Source: an uncultured Dehalococcoidia bacterium (GTDB lineage: Bacteria > Chloroflexota > Dehalococcoidia > Lucifugimonadales > UBA3495). From it: a DNA stretch of 64,000 nucleotides. A program made the position numbers and the translations under genes. The stretch lies in NCBI GenBank assembly GCA_958296225.1, contig OY282456.1:744001-808000 (forward strand), in the 5' to 3' direction. The notes beneath the pieces are model-generated. The model worked only from the letters and a program-made list of their open reading frames with translations, did no database searches and had not been told where the DNA came from. Of the stretch, positions 41,863-53,074 are shown in pieces. Each line of letters opens with the position of its first letter. The stretch's first letter is position 1.

Positions 41863-42801
41863 GCCGTCAGTTCGGGGCGACGTATAAACCTGCACCAGTT
41901 GCGAGACGGAAAAGTCGGGGCGCAGCGCCCTGGCGATAACGGCCTTGACCTGCCAGCCGACGAAAGTATGCTGCGCCAGGACTGAGGGCATCAGGCGGTC
42001 GGGCACCGGCAGTTGAAAGGCCCAGTTAGTTTCCTCGCCGGCGGTCAGCAGGGCCGGGCGCTGCAAGACCTGGCGGCTGGCGATGACGCGGGCCTGCTTG
42101 TTGCCGGAGCGCTCCCATCGCATCAGCTCCACGCGCAGTTCCCGCGCGCCGAAGGACGCCTGCGGCTTTACCGATAGACTGCCCGCCACGATTCCCCCAT
42201 TAGCCACTTGCCCGGAGGCCAGGGACAAGTCAAGGCTGACGCGGCGATAGTCGCGGGCAGTCCGGGGTTCGTCGGGCAGCGGCTCGCCGCCGAAGGTTGT
42301 CCCGTCGGGGCGGGCGAACACTACCAGCTCCTGCGCGCTGTGGCCGGCGCGCCCCCGCGTCAGATTCGCTAGCAGGCCGTCGCCGGCGGGCAACCAGTCG
42401 GTTCGGGTCAGAATGGACGCCGACAGTTCCCACGTGATGCGGGCGTGCTTGCCCTTCACGGTGGGCATCGCCGGCGCGGGCAGCGGCAGTTGCACCGGGT
42501 AGAGTAGAGTTGCGCCCGTCTCCATAGGCGTATCCTCGGCGAACACGTGGTCAACGCAGACGGGGCCGCCGATGCGCGGGACACCGCGACGGCGGGGCAG
42601 CATCATTTGCGGCAAAGCATCGCGGGCCGAATCCACCCGCAGCAACTCGGTCTGGGACAGCCGCAAGAGGCCCACCGCAGCCACGAAAGACGTGCGCGGC
42701 GTTACAGAAACCTCGGCGTTGACAATATCGCCGGGATAAAGGGGGCAGGGGTCAACCGCAACGGCAATATCGGCGGCGGGTGGTGCAGTGCGCCGTAGCA
42801 T
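41851..42801 (-). CDS. Hypothetical protein, arrestin-like beta-sandwich suspected
   Basis: 316 residues without signal peptide or membrane segment. It is beta-rich with the pattern of two sandwich domains: PLYPGDIVNAEVSVTP early, FAEDTPMETGATLLYPVQLPLP, KGKHARITWELSASI at the end of the first, and FQLPVPDRLMPSVLAQHTFVGWQVKAVI in the second. That order (an L/Y-P-G-x turn, a strand ending WELSA, then W-x-V) recalls arrestin-like and Spo0M-type proteins. This is a resemblance, not a firm family call. It converges on rarA. Confidence 0.5.
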   Translation of the reverse strand: MLRRTAPPAADIAVAVDPCPLYPGDIVNAEVSVTPRTSFVAAVGLLRLSQTELLRVDSARDALPQMMLPRRRGVPRIGGPVCVDHVFAEDTPMETGATLLYPVQLPLPAPAMPTVKGKHARITWELSASILTRTDWLPAGDGLLANLTRGRAGHSAQELVVFARPDGTTFGGEPLPDEPRTARDYRRVSLDLSLASGQVANGGIVAGSLSVKPQASFGARELRVELMRWERSGNKQARVIASRQVLQRPALLTAGEETNWAFQLPVPDRLMPSVLAQHTFVGWQVKAVIARALRPDFSVSQLVQVYTSPRTDGSAR

Positions 42802-42852
42802 CAGGCGGACGGGGCGGCACTATATCGGAACAGGATAGACCAGCCGATGCAG

Positions 42853-43443
42853 TCAGCCGGCGCGGATGGCGGCGATGGCTTCGTCCGCGGTTACGATGTC
42901 GGCCTGACGATTGAGGATGCGGTTGATGAGGAAGTCGTGTACGTCCGGTTCGCTGTCGGCGCAGCAGTCGGCAACGATGTACAGGCGATAATCCCGGTCG
43001 GCGGCGTAACGGGTTGTGGAGAGGACAACGCCGCTGGTGGCATACCCCAGCAGGATGATGGTGTCGATGTTGTTGCCGGTCAAAGCCACGTCGAGGCCGG
43101 TGCCGAACAGGGCGTTGACCCGGTGCTTGCCGACAACTACTTCGCCGTCCTGCGGGCGGACGTCGGGGTGAATCAGCGAAACCGGGTCAAAGGCGGCCGG
43201 CTGGCCGGAGGTTTTGCGGGCACTGAAGGTTTTGTTGCGCGCGCTGATTTCGGGATAGCCGGGACGGAACACGGTGGCGCAGTAGCAGACCATCAAACCG
43301 GCATCGCGGGCGGCGGCCTGCAACCCGGCGGTTCTGGCAACGACGCCCCGCTCAACGGCATGGGGCAGGGCGCCCATGGCCTCGGCGTAGAAATCGGCGA
43401 TGAGGAGGGCGGTGGTGGGGCGGTTGATGGCGAAATCGGGCAT
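42853..43443 (-). CDS. Isochorismatase-like hydrolase lacking the catalytic cysteine
   Basis: 196 residues from the ATG at 43443. Fold motifs: TTALLIADFYAEAMG with catalytic Asp17, the Lys in EVVVGKHRVNALFGTGLD, and LLGYATSGVVLSTTRYAADRDYRL. Standard cysteine hydrolases have Cys where the second Val of TSGVV lies; here it is Val, so nucleophilic catalysis by Cys is not possible at that position. The rest of the site is well kept. Cys-less members are known in the wider fold. The role is unknown. Confidence 0.87.
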   Translation of the reverse strand: MPDFAINRPTTALLIADFYAEAMGALPHAVERGVVARTAGLQAAARDAGLMVCYCATVFRPGYPEISARNKTFSARKTSGQPAAFDPVSLIHPDVRPQDGEVVVGKHRVNALFGTGLDVALTGNNIDTIILLGYATSGVVLSTTRYAADRDYRLYIVADCCADSEPDVHDFLINRILNRQADIVTADEAIAAIRAG

Positions 43444-43666
43444 AATGGGCCTCGGCTGTACGATTAGACATATCGTAGGAATTCGGATGGCGGCTGTCAA
43501 CACAGGCGGATTGCCACACGGGGATCGTAAGAGACAATTGCGAAACTAGCGATGCGCCGGAGCAACGGCAGAATTCGTCAAAAGCGCGACGGAATTCGTT
43601 CCGGAATCTGGGTCGTTCCAGCAAGGGCCACGGCCCACTAGTACACTGCAACCGCCCGCCGGGCTG

Positions 43667-43860
43667 CTACCAGGTTACGCCCGGCACGTAGAACATTACT
43701 CCGAATTTGCCGGCGCCGCCAGAGTTAGATCTCAACGGCTCAGGCACTTGCAGTGGCACCCCGTAGCACTGCGCCGGCGACTGGGCGAATGGCTTTCCTC
43801 GCGAGCACGCCCGCCGCGGCGCCGGTGTCTCGTCAGCGACGCCCCGCCGGCGCCGGGCAT
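43667..43860 (-). pseudogene. C-terminal remnant of a gene cut by the IS4-type element
   Basis: On the minus strand the frame reads from the transposase end through GKPFAQSPAQCYGVPLQ and ends with KFGVMFYVPGVTW before TAG (43669-43667). It has no start, and its upstream part would lie where the transposase is. It looks like the tail of a protein cut by the insertion. The family is not recognised. The 43444-43666 stretch holds nothing else. Confidence 0.35.
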
Positions 43861-45234
43861 TACACCGCCTCGCGCCACCAGCCGCAGTCGGGATTCTGGC
43901 AGACCAACCCCGGCGGATGCTCGGCTTTCCCGCGCCGCTCTGGCGGCAGTTTCACCGTCATATGCCGCATCCCGATGTAGTCGTCAGATTCCAGACGGGC
44001 CAACACCATGGCCAGGTACGACGGCCGCGACATCCTGACGTGCCGGCTCACTTTGGCCATCCCCTGGCGCTGGCGCCGGTTCAGCAACCGCGAGTGTTTC
44101 TCGTTGCGAAAGTAACGCTCAATTGCCGTCCGCATCCGGTAAATCCGTTGCCACTCGGCGGTGAAACGCGGCAGGATGCCGATAATCCGCAGCAGCTTGC
44201 CTGCCGGCTTCTCCCAAACCGCGCAGTCACAGCAGGCAGACCAGTGAACCTTATGTTGCAACTCGCAACCACCAACGGGACACTGGAACCGGTGTCTTCG
44301 CTCCGGGTCGGAACCCAGGTACTCCACCGGCTCACCGCCCAGGCAGGTAGGCCGACCATCGGCAGTGTAGATGCCGTCGTACAGCCGCCGGCCTTTGTCG
44401 TCCTTACACGGCCGCGGCACCGCAACAATCGGAATGATGCCGTGGTCCACCAGGTGCTGCAGCCGTTCCTGTCCCGCGTAGGCTTTGTCGCCGATGCCGT
44501 ACTGAGGCGTCAGCCACGGCTGCAGCCGCTGGACGGCGGCCCGCAATTGGGGCAGCTGCGGCCCGTCGCCCGCGTTGGCCGGCAGGACAATGCCCGCCAG
44601 CGGGACACCGTAGTAAGCATCGCCGGCTTCGTGGACCTTGTAGCCGTAAAACAGCTCATCTTTTTTGGCGCTGCTCTGGTTCTTGGCCGTCCGGTGTCCC
44701 CAGCTGGCATCCGGGTCAGCAGGCACGCTGCGCTTGGGATTGCCGTAGGCGGCAATGTCTGTAGAGTCAAAGGCGATGTAATCACCCAGTTGGGGCGCGT
44801 CGGCCGGTACGATGCCGGCGGCTCGCAACCGCTCCAACTCGTCGCGGATTTCAACTATCACCCTGGCGACGATGCTGGCGATGGCTTCCTGACGCGTGGT
44901 GAGGGCTTTCTTGAAGCGACTGTAGGCGCCGGCGTCGGGAACCCGCTCCAAGCCACACATAGCCAATAACACCGGTGGCGTCCAGCTCAGCCAGGAAACG
45001 GCTGGCGTAGCGGATATTGAGGACATACTGCAGTAAGCAGGAACAGAGTTTGGGCATCGCGCCGTGGCCCTTGCGGCCGCCTTTCCGGTGTGGCGCATCC
45101 AGCATTGCCGCCAGCGGTCCGGCGTGCTTCTGCACGGCCCCGACTATGCTGGCCAAAAAACGGTAGTCACTTCTTGGCACAGCTGAGGATAGTGACGGCA
45201 TTGGTGAATGGCCAGCCTGTTGCTGGTCAGCCAC
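43860..45234 (-). pseudogene. IS4-type DDE transposase, frameshifted
   Basis: Two overlapping frames. The N-terminal part (RFLASIVGAVQKHAGPLAAML, then LNIRYASRFLAELDATGV) shifts near 44965 into the main frame LLAMCGLERVPDAGAYSRF. The main frame holds the first Asp in YIAFDSTDIAAYG, the second in GIGDKAYAG, and a full IS4 signature Y-x2-R-x3-E-x6-K in YRMRTAIERYFRNEK. A CPVGGCE and CCDCA cysteine cluster lies in the insertion domain. One frameshift separates the dimerisation region from the catalytic core. Terminal inverted repeats could not be found by eye. Confidence 0.8.
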
Positions 45235-45425
45235 CAGTTGCGAGTATTATCGCAAGCGACCATCAGGGACGCTCCTCCACCAAAGGGCTCCAGTGGTTAC
45301 AGAGTCTGTCGGAGCTACGAACTCCGGCGGCCTCATTACTGTAAAGCGCACTGCAAAGCAGGTTACCTTAAACTTAGGAGAGTGCACCTCAAAAACTCAC
45401 AAAACGCAAGGGAATTTGCCGTGAG

Positions 45426-46267
45426 GGTATTTCTCAACGTGTGTTGGTGATGGGTAGAATAAGGTTAGCACAAGGCGGCAAGCCGGAGGAGGTGCCCTAA
45501 TGGCTGGCAAACGCGCTTACCGGGATGATATGCAATGTCCCCGCTGCGGTTCCAACTGGTTGCCTAAATACGGCCGTTCCCGGGGCAAGCAAACCTGTCG
45601 CTGCGGCCAATGCCTCTACCACTTTACCTGGAATGCCCCCCGCCCGCACCAGCCGGCAAAGGTGAAAAACCTGGCCGCAGCGATGTACGCGGAAGGTCTG
45701 GGGATTGCCGCCATCGGACGGGCGCTGTCGGTGCGGTTGGGTACGGCCTACTCCTGGGTCAAAAAAAGTCCGTTGGGCCGGGGACTTGATACCCCGGCTG
45801 GTGCGGGAACGGGCCGCACGGCGACCGGGTCAGGGGCTGGCCAAGGTCGTCTCCTTTGACGAGATGTGGAGCTGCCTGGGGGCGCGGCGAAAGGGATGGC
45901 GACGGTCGGTCTGGATTTGGACGGCAATAATCGAGGAGGCGGACGGACGGCGCTGGGTGGATTTCGAGGTTGGGAACCGCAGCGAGGCGACCTTGCTAAG
46001 ACTGTACGAACGATTGCCGGAGGCCGCGCAATACCGCAGCGATGATTACCAGGTGTACGGCTGGCTGCCCCGGAACCGGCACTTGGCGGGCAAAGGTGGT
46101 GCGGTGAACCGGAACGAGGGCATCCACTCGGCGCTGCGGGACCGGCTGCGACGATTGCAGCGACGAACCAAGGGATACAACAAGAGCCTGGCGATGCTGC
46201 GGGATTCGATAGCCCTGGTCTGCTTACGGCAGGGTCTAATCTAACACCAACACACGTTGAGGATACC
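45426..46267 (+). mobile_element. IS1-type insertion sequence
   Basis: About 842 bp bounded by inverted repeats: CTCAACGTGTGTTGGTG at 45433-45449 and its complement at 46245-46261, each extended by GGTAT/ATACC with one indel. The single transposase locus fills the interior. No target duplication is evident by eye. Its right end abuts the helicase/methylase wreck. Confidence 0.85.
45500..46244 (+). CDS. IS1 family transposase, two frames joined at an A7 run
   Basis: The first frame (InsA-like, from 45500) has a zinc ribbon (CPRCGSNW and CRCGQC) and a helix-turn-helix. The catalytic frame has FDEMWS, the Asp pair in YRSDDYQVYGW and the Glu in NRNEGIHSALRDR. They meet at AAAAAAA (45761-45767): the catalytic part is in the +1 frame, so six As would give one continuous protein (WVKKVRWAGDL). 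Classical IS1 uses -1 slippage at such a run. Here the sign differs, so either transcript slippage or a one-base insertion applies. All catalytic residues are intact. Confidence 0.8.
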
Positions 46268-46272
46268 GGATA

Positions 46273-49200
46273 GTTACCAACGGCGACAACCCCACCAGCG
46301 GCAACACACAGCAAGCCATGTCAATAACCGGCAAACCGGTCAAGATGGTGAACATCGCCAACGACTTGCGGCAACAGCAGGCCACGTTCACCAACAAGGA
46401 ATGTCCTCACTGCGCGCCTAATCCTGACGGCGAAGACCGCCGGCAGACCAAATCTTGTATGCAAGATGAAGCCATCGCCGCCAGCGTGCGCACCCTCCGG
46501 GAACACGCGGAGTCCGACAGCGGCGGACTACCCGAAGGCCAAGCCCGGGGCAAAATAATCTTGCCCTGCGGCACAGGCAAAACCCGCATTTCTTTGCGCA
46601 TCGTCGAGGAACTGACGCTCCTTGGCCAGCTATCTATCGTCCTCTGCCCGTCCATCGCATTGGTCGCCCAAATCCGCCGCGAGTACCTGCAACACACCGA
46701 ACTTGACATCCGCGCTCTGGCCGTCTGCTCTGACGAGACCGCCGGATACGACCCCAAGAAAGAAAGCGCGCGGAACACCTCCAAAGACCCCACGCTGGAC
46801 AACAGCAACGTCAGTGCGTCCGAAGTCAAAGGCCAGGTCACCACTGACCCCTCGGCAATCGCCCAGTGGCTCCGCGACGGTCAAGGCACCAGCCAGGTCA
46901 GCGTCATCTTCGGCACTTACCAAAGCGGCCACCGCATCGCCGAAGCACTCAGGGAAACCCGTACCACGGCCTGCGTACTCATCGCCGACGAAGCCCACCG
47001 CACGGCCGGCCTGCGCCGCAAGTGCAAAGCCAAAAACGGCGCACTCTCTGCGACCGAGCAACGCCTCCGCGACTTCACGCTGTGCCACGACAACGATGCT
47101 TTCCCGGCCACCTACCGCGTCTATCAGACCGCTACGCCCCGCATCTACGACACCCGCAAGGTCAGCCAAGACCAGCCCAGCGACTGGCTGGTCCGCACCT
47201 ATAGACGACGAGACCGTCTTTGGCGTGGAACTGTACCGCAAAAGCTACGTGACCGCTGTCGAAAACGGCTGGCTCGCCGACTACCGCATCATCGCCCTGG
47301 GCATCAACGACCCTGAAGCCTACCAGCAAGCCAACCGGCTGGCGGCCAACACCCGAAGCAAAGGCCGCCGCGCCCTCACCGCCACCGACTATCTGCGGGG
47401 GCTAGCCTTCACGTTGGCTATGGGCGGCGCCACTCAGCGTGCCGGAAACGACACGGACGACGCAGACCAAGACCAAGCCAACGGCACAGTGCCCATCCAG
47501 TCCTGTATCGCGTTTATGAACACGGTGGACAAGTCTAAGAACATGGCAGAAGACCTCCAGACCGACGCCGTACGGCAATGGCTCCAAGAATGGCTACATA
47601 ACAACCCTCATAACAACTGTTAAGTACAAACTGCCGCGCCGTACACGCTGGAACACCTGGACGCCACCAGCAACGTAACGGCCCGCGACAACGCCAAGCG
47701 CCGCCTAGCCGAGGCCGCGCCGCAAAACCCCACGGTGTCATCAACGTAGGCATCTTCGGTGAAGGCGCCGACTCGCCGTCGCTAAACGCCGTCGCCTTCC
47801 TGGAAGCCCGCAAAAGCCCCATCGACGTCATCCAAGCCGTCGGCCGCGCCATGCGCACCGCGCCGGGAAAAGAGATGGGTTACATCATATGCCCCATCGT
47901 GATTCCACCCCACGCCAACCCGGAGCAGTGGCTCAGCACCAGCGATCCCGCCGAAGGCTGGCAGGAACTAGGGCAGATACTGCTGGCCCTGCGCGCCCAC
48001 GACCAGCGCATCGAAGACAACCTGTTCAAAGTGCTGCAACTATACATACCGAAGTCCCCACCGGTGCAACGTACCATCATCGCCGTCGCCAGCGGCGAGG
48101 ACAAACGCATCCAGTACCGGGAACACGAAGGCCCGCTGGGAACAGCCCAAGAAGCCGTAACACGAGTGCTCGACGGCAAAAGCACGCTGACGAAAGAATT
48201 TCACCCCATTCCTGAGCCGCAGCGAACGCCGCCGGCAGATGAATCGCAGCACATCACCGAAACCAATCACCCGGCGTACCAAACCGACGAACCCACGCAA
48301 ATCGTCGCCGGGAAGAAGAACCACGACGGCAGCATTGAACTGCGTCTGGACACCGTCGCCAGGACCAAACCAGCACCCGACGGCACCCGTGGCACGGTGG
48401 ACATCAAAAAGTCCAAAGCAAAAGCTAAGGACATGATTAACAAAGGCGCTGGCGTGCGCATCAAGACCAACCGGGAGCAGAAACCCCGGCCCACCCGTGA
48501 AGAACGGACAGAACGCTCCGCCATGCAGATGCTGTTGCTCAGCGGCTTGGGGGAACACGGCAACGCCATCAAGATGAACCTGCTGGCCAAGTCCGGCCTA
48601 GTTAACAACCGTGTCATCAGAGACCTCAACATCCTGGAATCCAGCATCAAAGAAGCTGCACACGACCTGAGAAACGACGGTCTCCAGCCGGAGCTAGACC
48701 ATCATTTCGGGTTGGACAATCTGAACCCGAAGAGCCGGAATAACCAAGCCGACGGCTGCACCATCGCCGCACTGCTGATGATGAACGCCGCCATGCTCCA
48801 CCAGCGCATCGCCAACGGCAACTGGCTCAACGGCATCAGCGACTTGGAAACGGTCAAGAACGACGTGAACGCAGTCCGGCGCGTGCGCCGGGAATGGGAC
48901 CGCATCATGCGCCACGACTTTCGTCCCGTATTGGAACCGGCCGTCAATGCTATCGAAGCCGTTGAGAACACCGGCAAGCTGGCCGGACTGGAACGCGCGC
49001 TGCACCATATCGCAACGGAAGCGGAACGCATCGCCGAAACCTACGCCGACATGGGCGCCGACCACGCCGGGCCGCTGTTCAACCGGGTGATGGGCAACCA
49101 AGCCAGCGACGGCGCCTACTTCACCAGGCCGCCCGCGGCATCCATCGCGGCCCGCCTTACGCTGGACGCCTGCGGCGACGTCAACTGGACCGACCCGGCA

Positions 49201-50041
49201 ACTTGGCCCGCGCACAAGACCGTTGACTTAGCTTGCGGCAGCGGAACCCTATTGGCCGCACTATTGACCGACATGAAACGCCGTGCCCGAGAGCAGGGCG
49301 CCAGCGAAGCACAAATCGTCGACCTGCAAAAAATTAGCAGTCGAGGAAACCGTCAAAGGGCTGGACATAAACCCAGTGTCCCTACAGCTGGCAGCATCGC
49401 AGTTGACCGCCGGCAATCAGGAAATCCGCTACCGCCAAATGGGCCTGCACCTGATGCCCTACGGCCCGCAGGATAACAACCAAACGCAAGTAGCCGCCGG
49501 CACGCTGGAACTGTTGGGACAAAAAGCCATTGTCGCCAGGGCCAACGAATTGGACCTGGCCGACGACAGAATCACCTCCCAAAGCGTGTGGAACCAGCCT
49601 GACAACGCCGAACTGGAAGACGCCGTGGCCGCCGTCAAGGACGCTCGCATTATCATTATGAACCCGCCATTCACCAAGATGCGCGACGGCGCCACCGGCC
49701 AGCAACTGCTGGACTCCCTCTCAACCATGGCGGCGGAACTGCCCAAACCGGACGACGCTGGCGAAAGCCAACCGTCACCAACTGGCAGCGTGCGCGTAGT
49801 CTGCTCAATAGGCATCGTCGCTGCCTGATCCAAAGGAACACGGCACCGAAACGCAGACATCCAGCGCGCGCTAACCGAACCCGGCCTGCTGCCCGACGGC
49901 TGGGATGCGGAACACCACGGCGACCCGCACTGGCTGATAACTCGTCCCGACGGCAACAGCCGGCTGGTTACTACCGCCCGGAAAGCCTACGAATACGACG
50001 GCGCCAACGTGGCATGGTTAGGGCCGGGCAACCCATGGTAG
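46273..50041 (+). pseudogene. Type ISP-like helicase/N6-adenine methyltransferase, multiply broken
   Basis: A protein of about 1250 residues can be pieced together. Frame 1 (from 46273) has the helicase Walker A LPCGTGKTRIS and DEAH-type IADEAHRT. Near 47200 it shifts to DDETVFGVELYRKSYVTAV and reaches an in-frame TAA (47621-47623). Near 47730 it shifts to GVINVGIFGEGAD with motif VI QAVGRAMRT. The methylase follows with VDLACGSGTLLAALL; at an A6 run (49328-49333) it shifts to the NPPFT frame, meets TGA 49826-49828, and resumes to TAG 50039-50041. No nuclease domain remains and the IS1 end truncates the 5' side. It is nonfunctional. Confidence 0.8.
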
Positions 50042-50174
50042 CCGGCTAAAACGAGCACAGCGTCAAGACCGCCAGTGACACTTCCCCATAGCGATAGCGC
50101 ATACCCAGTGCGAGCCGGCACAATGGTTCTACCAGCGGCCGCCGATACCAAAACCGCTGGCAACAGAGCCAGTC

Positions 50175-50423
50175 ATGCCCAAACGCCAAGCGCAGCCGCT
50201 CAGCCCGCCCCGGCAACGCATCCTGGAGTACCTGCGGGCCTACCGCGCCCAGCACTCTTACCCGCCCTCCGTCCGTGAAATTCAACTCAATTGCAGCATG
50301 AGCAGTACATCAGTGGCACACTACCACATCAAGCAGCTGGAATGCGGGGGCTACATCACCCGGCGGCGCAACATCGCGCGCGGCATTACCCTCAACGACC
50401 GAGTACCAGCGACCTCGGACTAG
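50175..50423 (+). CDS. LexA-type winged-helix DNA-binding protein, short
   Basis: 82 residues. The sequence follows the LexA N-terminal domain: SPPRQRILEYLRAYRAQHSY, PPSVREIQLNCSMSS and HYHIKQLECGGYITRRRN with a final GITLN strand. The autocleavage (S24) peptidase domain of LexA is absent. It may be an independent small regulator or a truncated remnant. It lies inside a degraded accessory region, and no target operator can be assigned. The 330 bases that follow contain no supported gene. Confidence 0.72.
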   Translation: MPKRQAQPLSPPRQRILEYLRAYRAQHSYPPSVREIQLNCSMSSTSVAHYHIKQLECGGYITRRRNIARGITLNDRVPATSD

Positions 50424-50752
50424 TGGCAACAATCCACTGCGGAAACGCCTGGCCTTGCCGCCGTTGCATCCAGCAGGCCGGCCGTGTGCGGAATTGAGTC
50501 GCCGCTCTCCATTTGGCGCCCACACCTCAGGAGATTCACCATGCTACCAGTGCGTTTTAAACAAAGTGTACGAGGTCGAACAAAAGCAAAAGAAAAACAA
50601 CGCCTGCAACGAGGCATATGAAATCACGGCCCGCGTGTACCAGTCCCGCGCATGGCATGGACCAGACTTCGACCGGACGCTCGACGAGGTAAGCGCCGCC
50701 CAAGACTGCCCGGCGCGTCGCCGATAAGCCACACCACACCAAGGAGGCACCA

Positions 50753-52518
50753 ATGACCACCGTGAAAGCCTATTTCTTGATGCCCGTAGCCATCCTGCTG
50801 TTGCTGGCAATTTTCGCCGGCGCCGTCAGCGCACAGGATGCCCCGCTACCCGCTCCCACCGGTATCGCCGCCAACAATGGCAATGCCATCGGCGAGGCCA
50901 TCGTATCGTGGGATACCGTCCCCGGCGCCGCCTTTTACCGCATCGGCTGGGTCGCCTTACCAGACTACCAAGCCACCGTCGCCGATGGCCGCGACTGGCT
51001 AGAAGCCTTCCACTTCCTCGACATCGCCAACACCCGCCAAACCCAATGGACACTCTCCCGATTGACACCCGGCGTCCAGTACGCCTTTATCGTGGCCAGC
51101 AACGACGCCCGCCACGGCAACCCGCAGTACGGCAACTGGAGCGAGCTAATCACGCTCACGCCAGAGTCGGAAACAAAGCCACCAGTGAGCCCCAAAGATT
51201 ACGACGCTGACAACGACGGCCTGATTGAAATTACCAGCTTGGCACAACTGGACGCCATCCGGCATGACCTGGACGGCGATGGCGTTGCAACGCACCCTGA
51301 CTATGAGGCGGCGTTCCCTAACGCAATGCCCAGCATGGGCTGCGCCAGATACCCTGACTACTTGCCAAGCAAGTGCAAAGGCTACGTGCTGACCGCCGAC
51401 TTGGACTTTGACACTAACGGCAACGGCCGCCCCGACGCCGGCGATGCCTATTGGAACGACGGCAAAGGTTGGCTGCCGATTGGCGACCCGGAAACGGAGT
51501 CCGGTTACAAAGCCACTTTTGTCGGCTACAGGCATACCATTGCCAACCTGTTCATCAACCGGACGGACACCGACTACATCGGATTGTTCCGTGCTACCGA
51601 TGGACCAGCGATATTCTCCAAGTGGACTTGGTTGGGGTCAGGGTATCCGGCAAGAACCGGGTAGGCGCGCTGGTTGGCAGCAATGCTGGAAGCATCTACC
51701 TCAACAAGGTTATCGGTAAGGTGTCCGGCGTTGACAGCGTTGGCGGCCTCATTGGTTACAACGACAGATTCATTAACAGCAGCCGCGCTGCGGTTGTCGT
51801 ATCCGGCAGTGGCAATGGCGTTGGCGGATTAGCCGGGCTCAGCCCAGGTAGTATTAGGGACAGTTCCGCAAGCGGCTCCGTGAACGGCCGCTTCGACGTT
51901 GGCGGCTTAGTCGGCAGAAACTGTACCCGTGACTCGGCTGATCCTGTCCTTTCCGGTGATGTTATAGGTAGCTACGCTACCGGCGCGGTAAATGGACGCG
52001 CCCTTGTCGGCGGTCTGATTGGGCAAAGTTGCGGCTTGATCGCCGGCAGCTATGCCACTGGCGCGGTAACCAGCGAAGGCTATCATGCCGGCGGCTTGGC
52101 CGGTACAGCTGAAGGCGAGGTCACACACAGCTACGCCACCGGCCGCGTAACCGGCGATGGCGGCGTCGGGGGGCTGGTCGGCAAAGCCTACGAGAGCGCA
52201 ACTATCACCTACAGCTACGCTACGGGCAGCGTAACCGGCCGCTACGAAGAGGAAGTCGGAGGATTGGTCGGTGACGGGTATCCCAGCAACGTCACTGACA
52301 GCTACTGGGACACCCAGACCTCGGACCAGCCCAGCAGTCCTGGCGGCGGCGTAGGCAAGACCACGCGTGAGCTACAATCGCCCACCTGCGCCACCGGCAT
52401 CTACGCTGACTGGTATCTGGGGTGGTGGGACCTTGGTACAGCTCAGCAGTATCCAGCACTGAAGCCACTCTACGACCCGCGACTGGAACGCCAGCGTCAG
52501 TCGCGGGTCTTCCAGTAG
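50753..52518 (+). pseudogene. Secreted Fn3/GLUG-repeat protein, frameshifted
   Basis: The first frame has a signal peptide (LMPVAILLLLAIFAGAVSA), a Fn3-like domain (PAPTGIAANNGNAIG, then RLTPGVQYAFIVASNDARHG), a calcium-loop-like DYDADNDGLIEI and a start of the repeat domain. It stops at 51662-51664. Near 51610 the second frame takes over (LVGVRVSGKNRVGALVGSN) and carries GLUG-type repeats (VGGLIGYN, VGGLVGRN, SYATGAVT) to 52518. One base change would give about 588 residues. It was probably a surface adhesin. A true frameshift or an assembly indel are both possible. GGAGG precedes the start. Confidence 0.75.
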
Positions 52519-52643
52519 CCACCGCCCCAGCGATGGTAACTTCGCAACAGCACCCAGCTAGCACCCACGTTAGCCAGCGCAGCGTTCCGGCCAGCTGTGC
52601 ATCGCCGGCTGGCCGAGCCAAACCAAGGAGAGGCAAACCTCAC

Positions 52644-52820
52644 ATGAAAACCTTCGTGCGCAAGCACAAGTTCATCACCGGCAGCACCGTCGTCGCTCTG
52701 CTGCTCACCATCGCGCTAGTCAACTTCGCCAGCAGCGGGCGGCCCGAACGCCTACCCCGACAAAGGATGCTACGCAGAACAAGACGGCATCAGGCAACAT
52801 CACTGTCGCAAGAGGAGTAA
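52644..52820 (+). CDS. Small membrane-anchored hypothetical protein
   Basis: 58 residues with AAGGAGAGG upstream of ATG 52644. A single transmembrane or uncleaved signal helix (about 11-31, FITGSTVVALLLTIALVNFA) is followed by a basic tail. A different frame over the tail reads YPDKGCYAEQDG, which may be the original continuation, so a frameshift is possible. No family is recognised. Confidence 0.4.
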   Translation: MKTFVRKHKFITGSTVVALLLTIALVNFASSGRPERLPRQRMLRRTRRHQATSLSQEE

Positions 52821-53074
52821 ACTTGCGGATGCTACAGTATCCAAGCCCGCAGGTACGCGCCGCCGTCATCTCCGAGTAGCCACCCATGGGTTACTAACGG
52901 CCAGCCCAATTCCGCACACTTCCAAGCGCAGGGGTAAAGCCGGCCTACAATCCCTATTTTGGAACGGGCTTACAAGTCCCAGTACCCAGATCCAAGTGAC
53001 GAATACGCCGCACATATACACACAATCCGTCACGTTCATCGCCAGTCCTGAGTTTCGCAATTTTCTAGCTAGTC

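Noticed and set aside
43860..45234. Programmed frameshift in the IS4-type transposase
   Set aside because: No slippery run is visible near 44965, and IS4 enzymes are normally made from one frame, so a mutation is the simpler reading.
47621..47623. In-frame stops in the helicase/methylase wreck as possible recoding sites
   Set aside because: The stop here is TAA, and the TGA at 49826 does not fall at a conserved cysteine. Additional frameshifts in the same gene point to decay.
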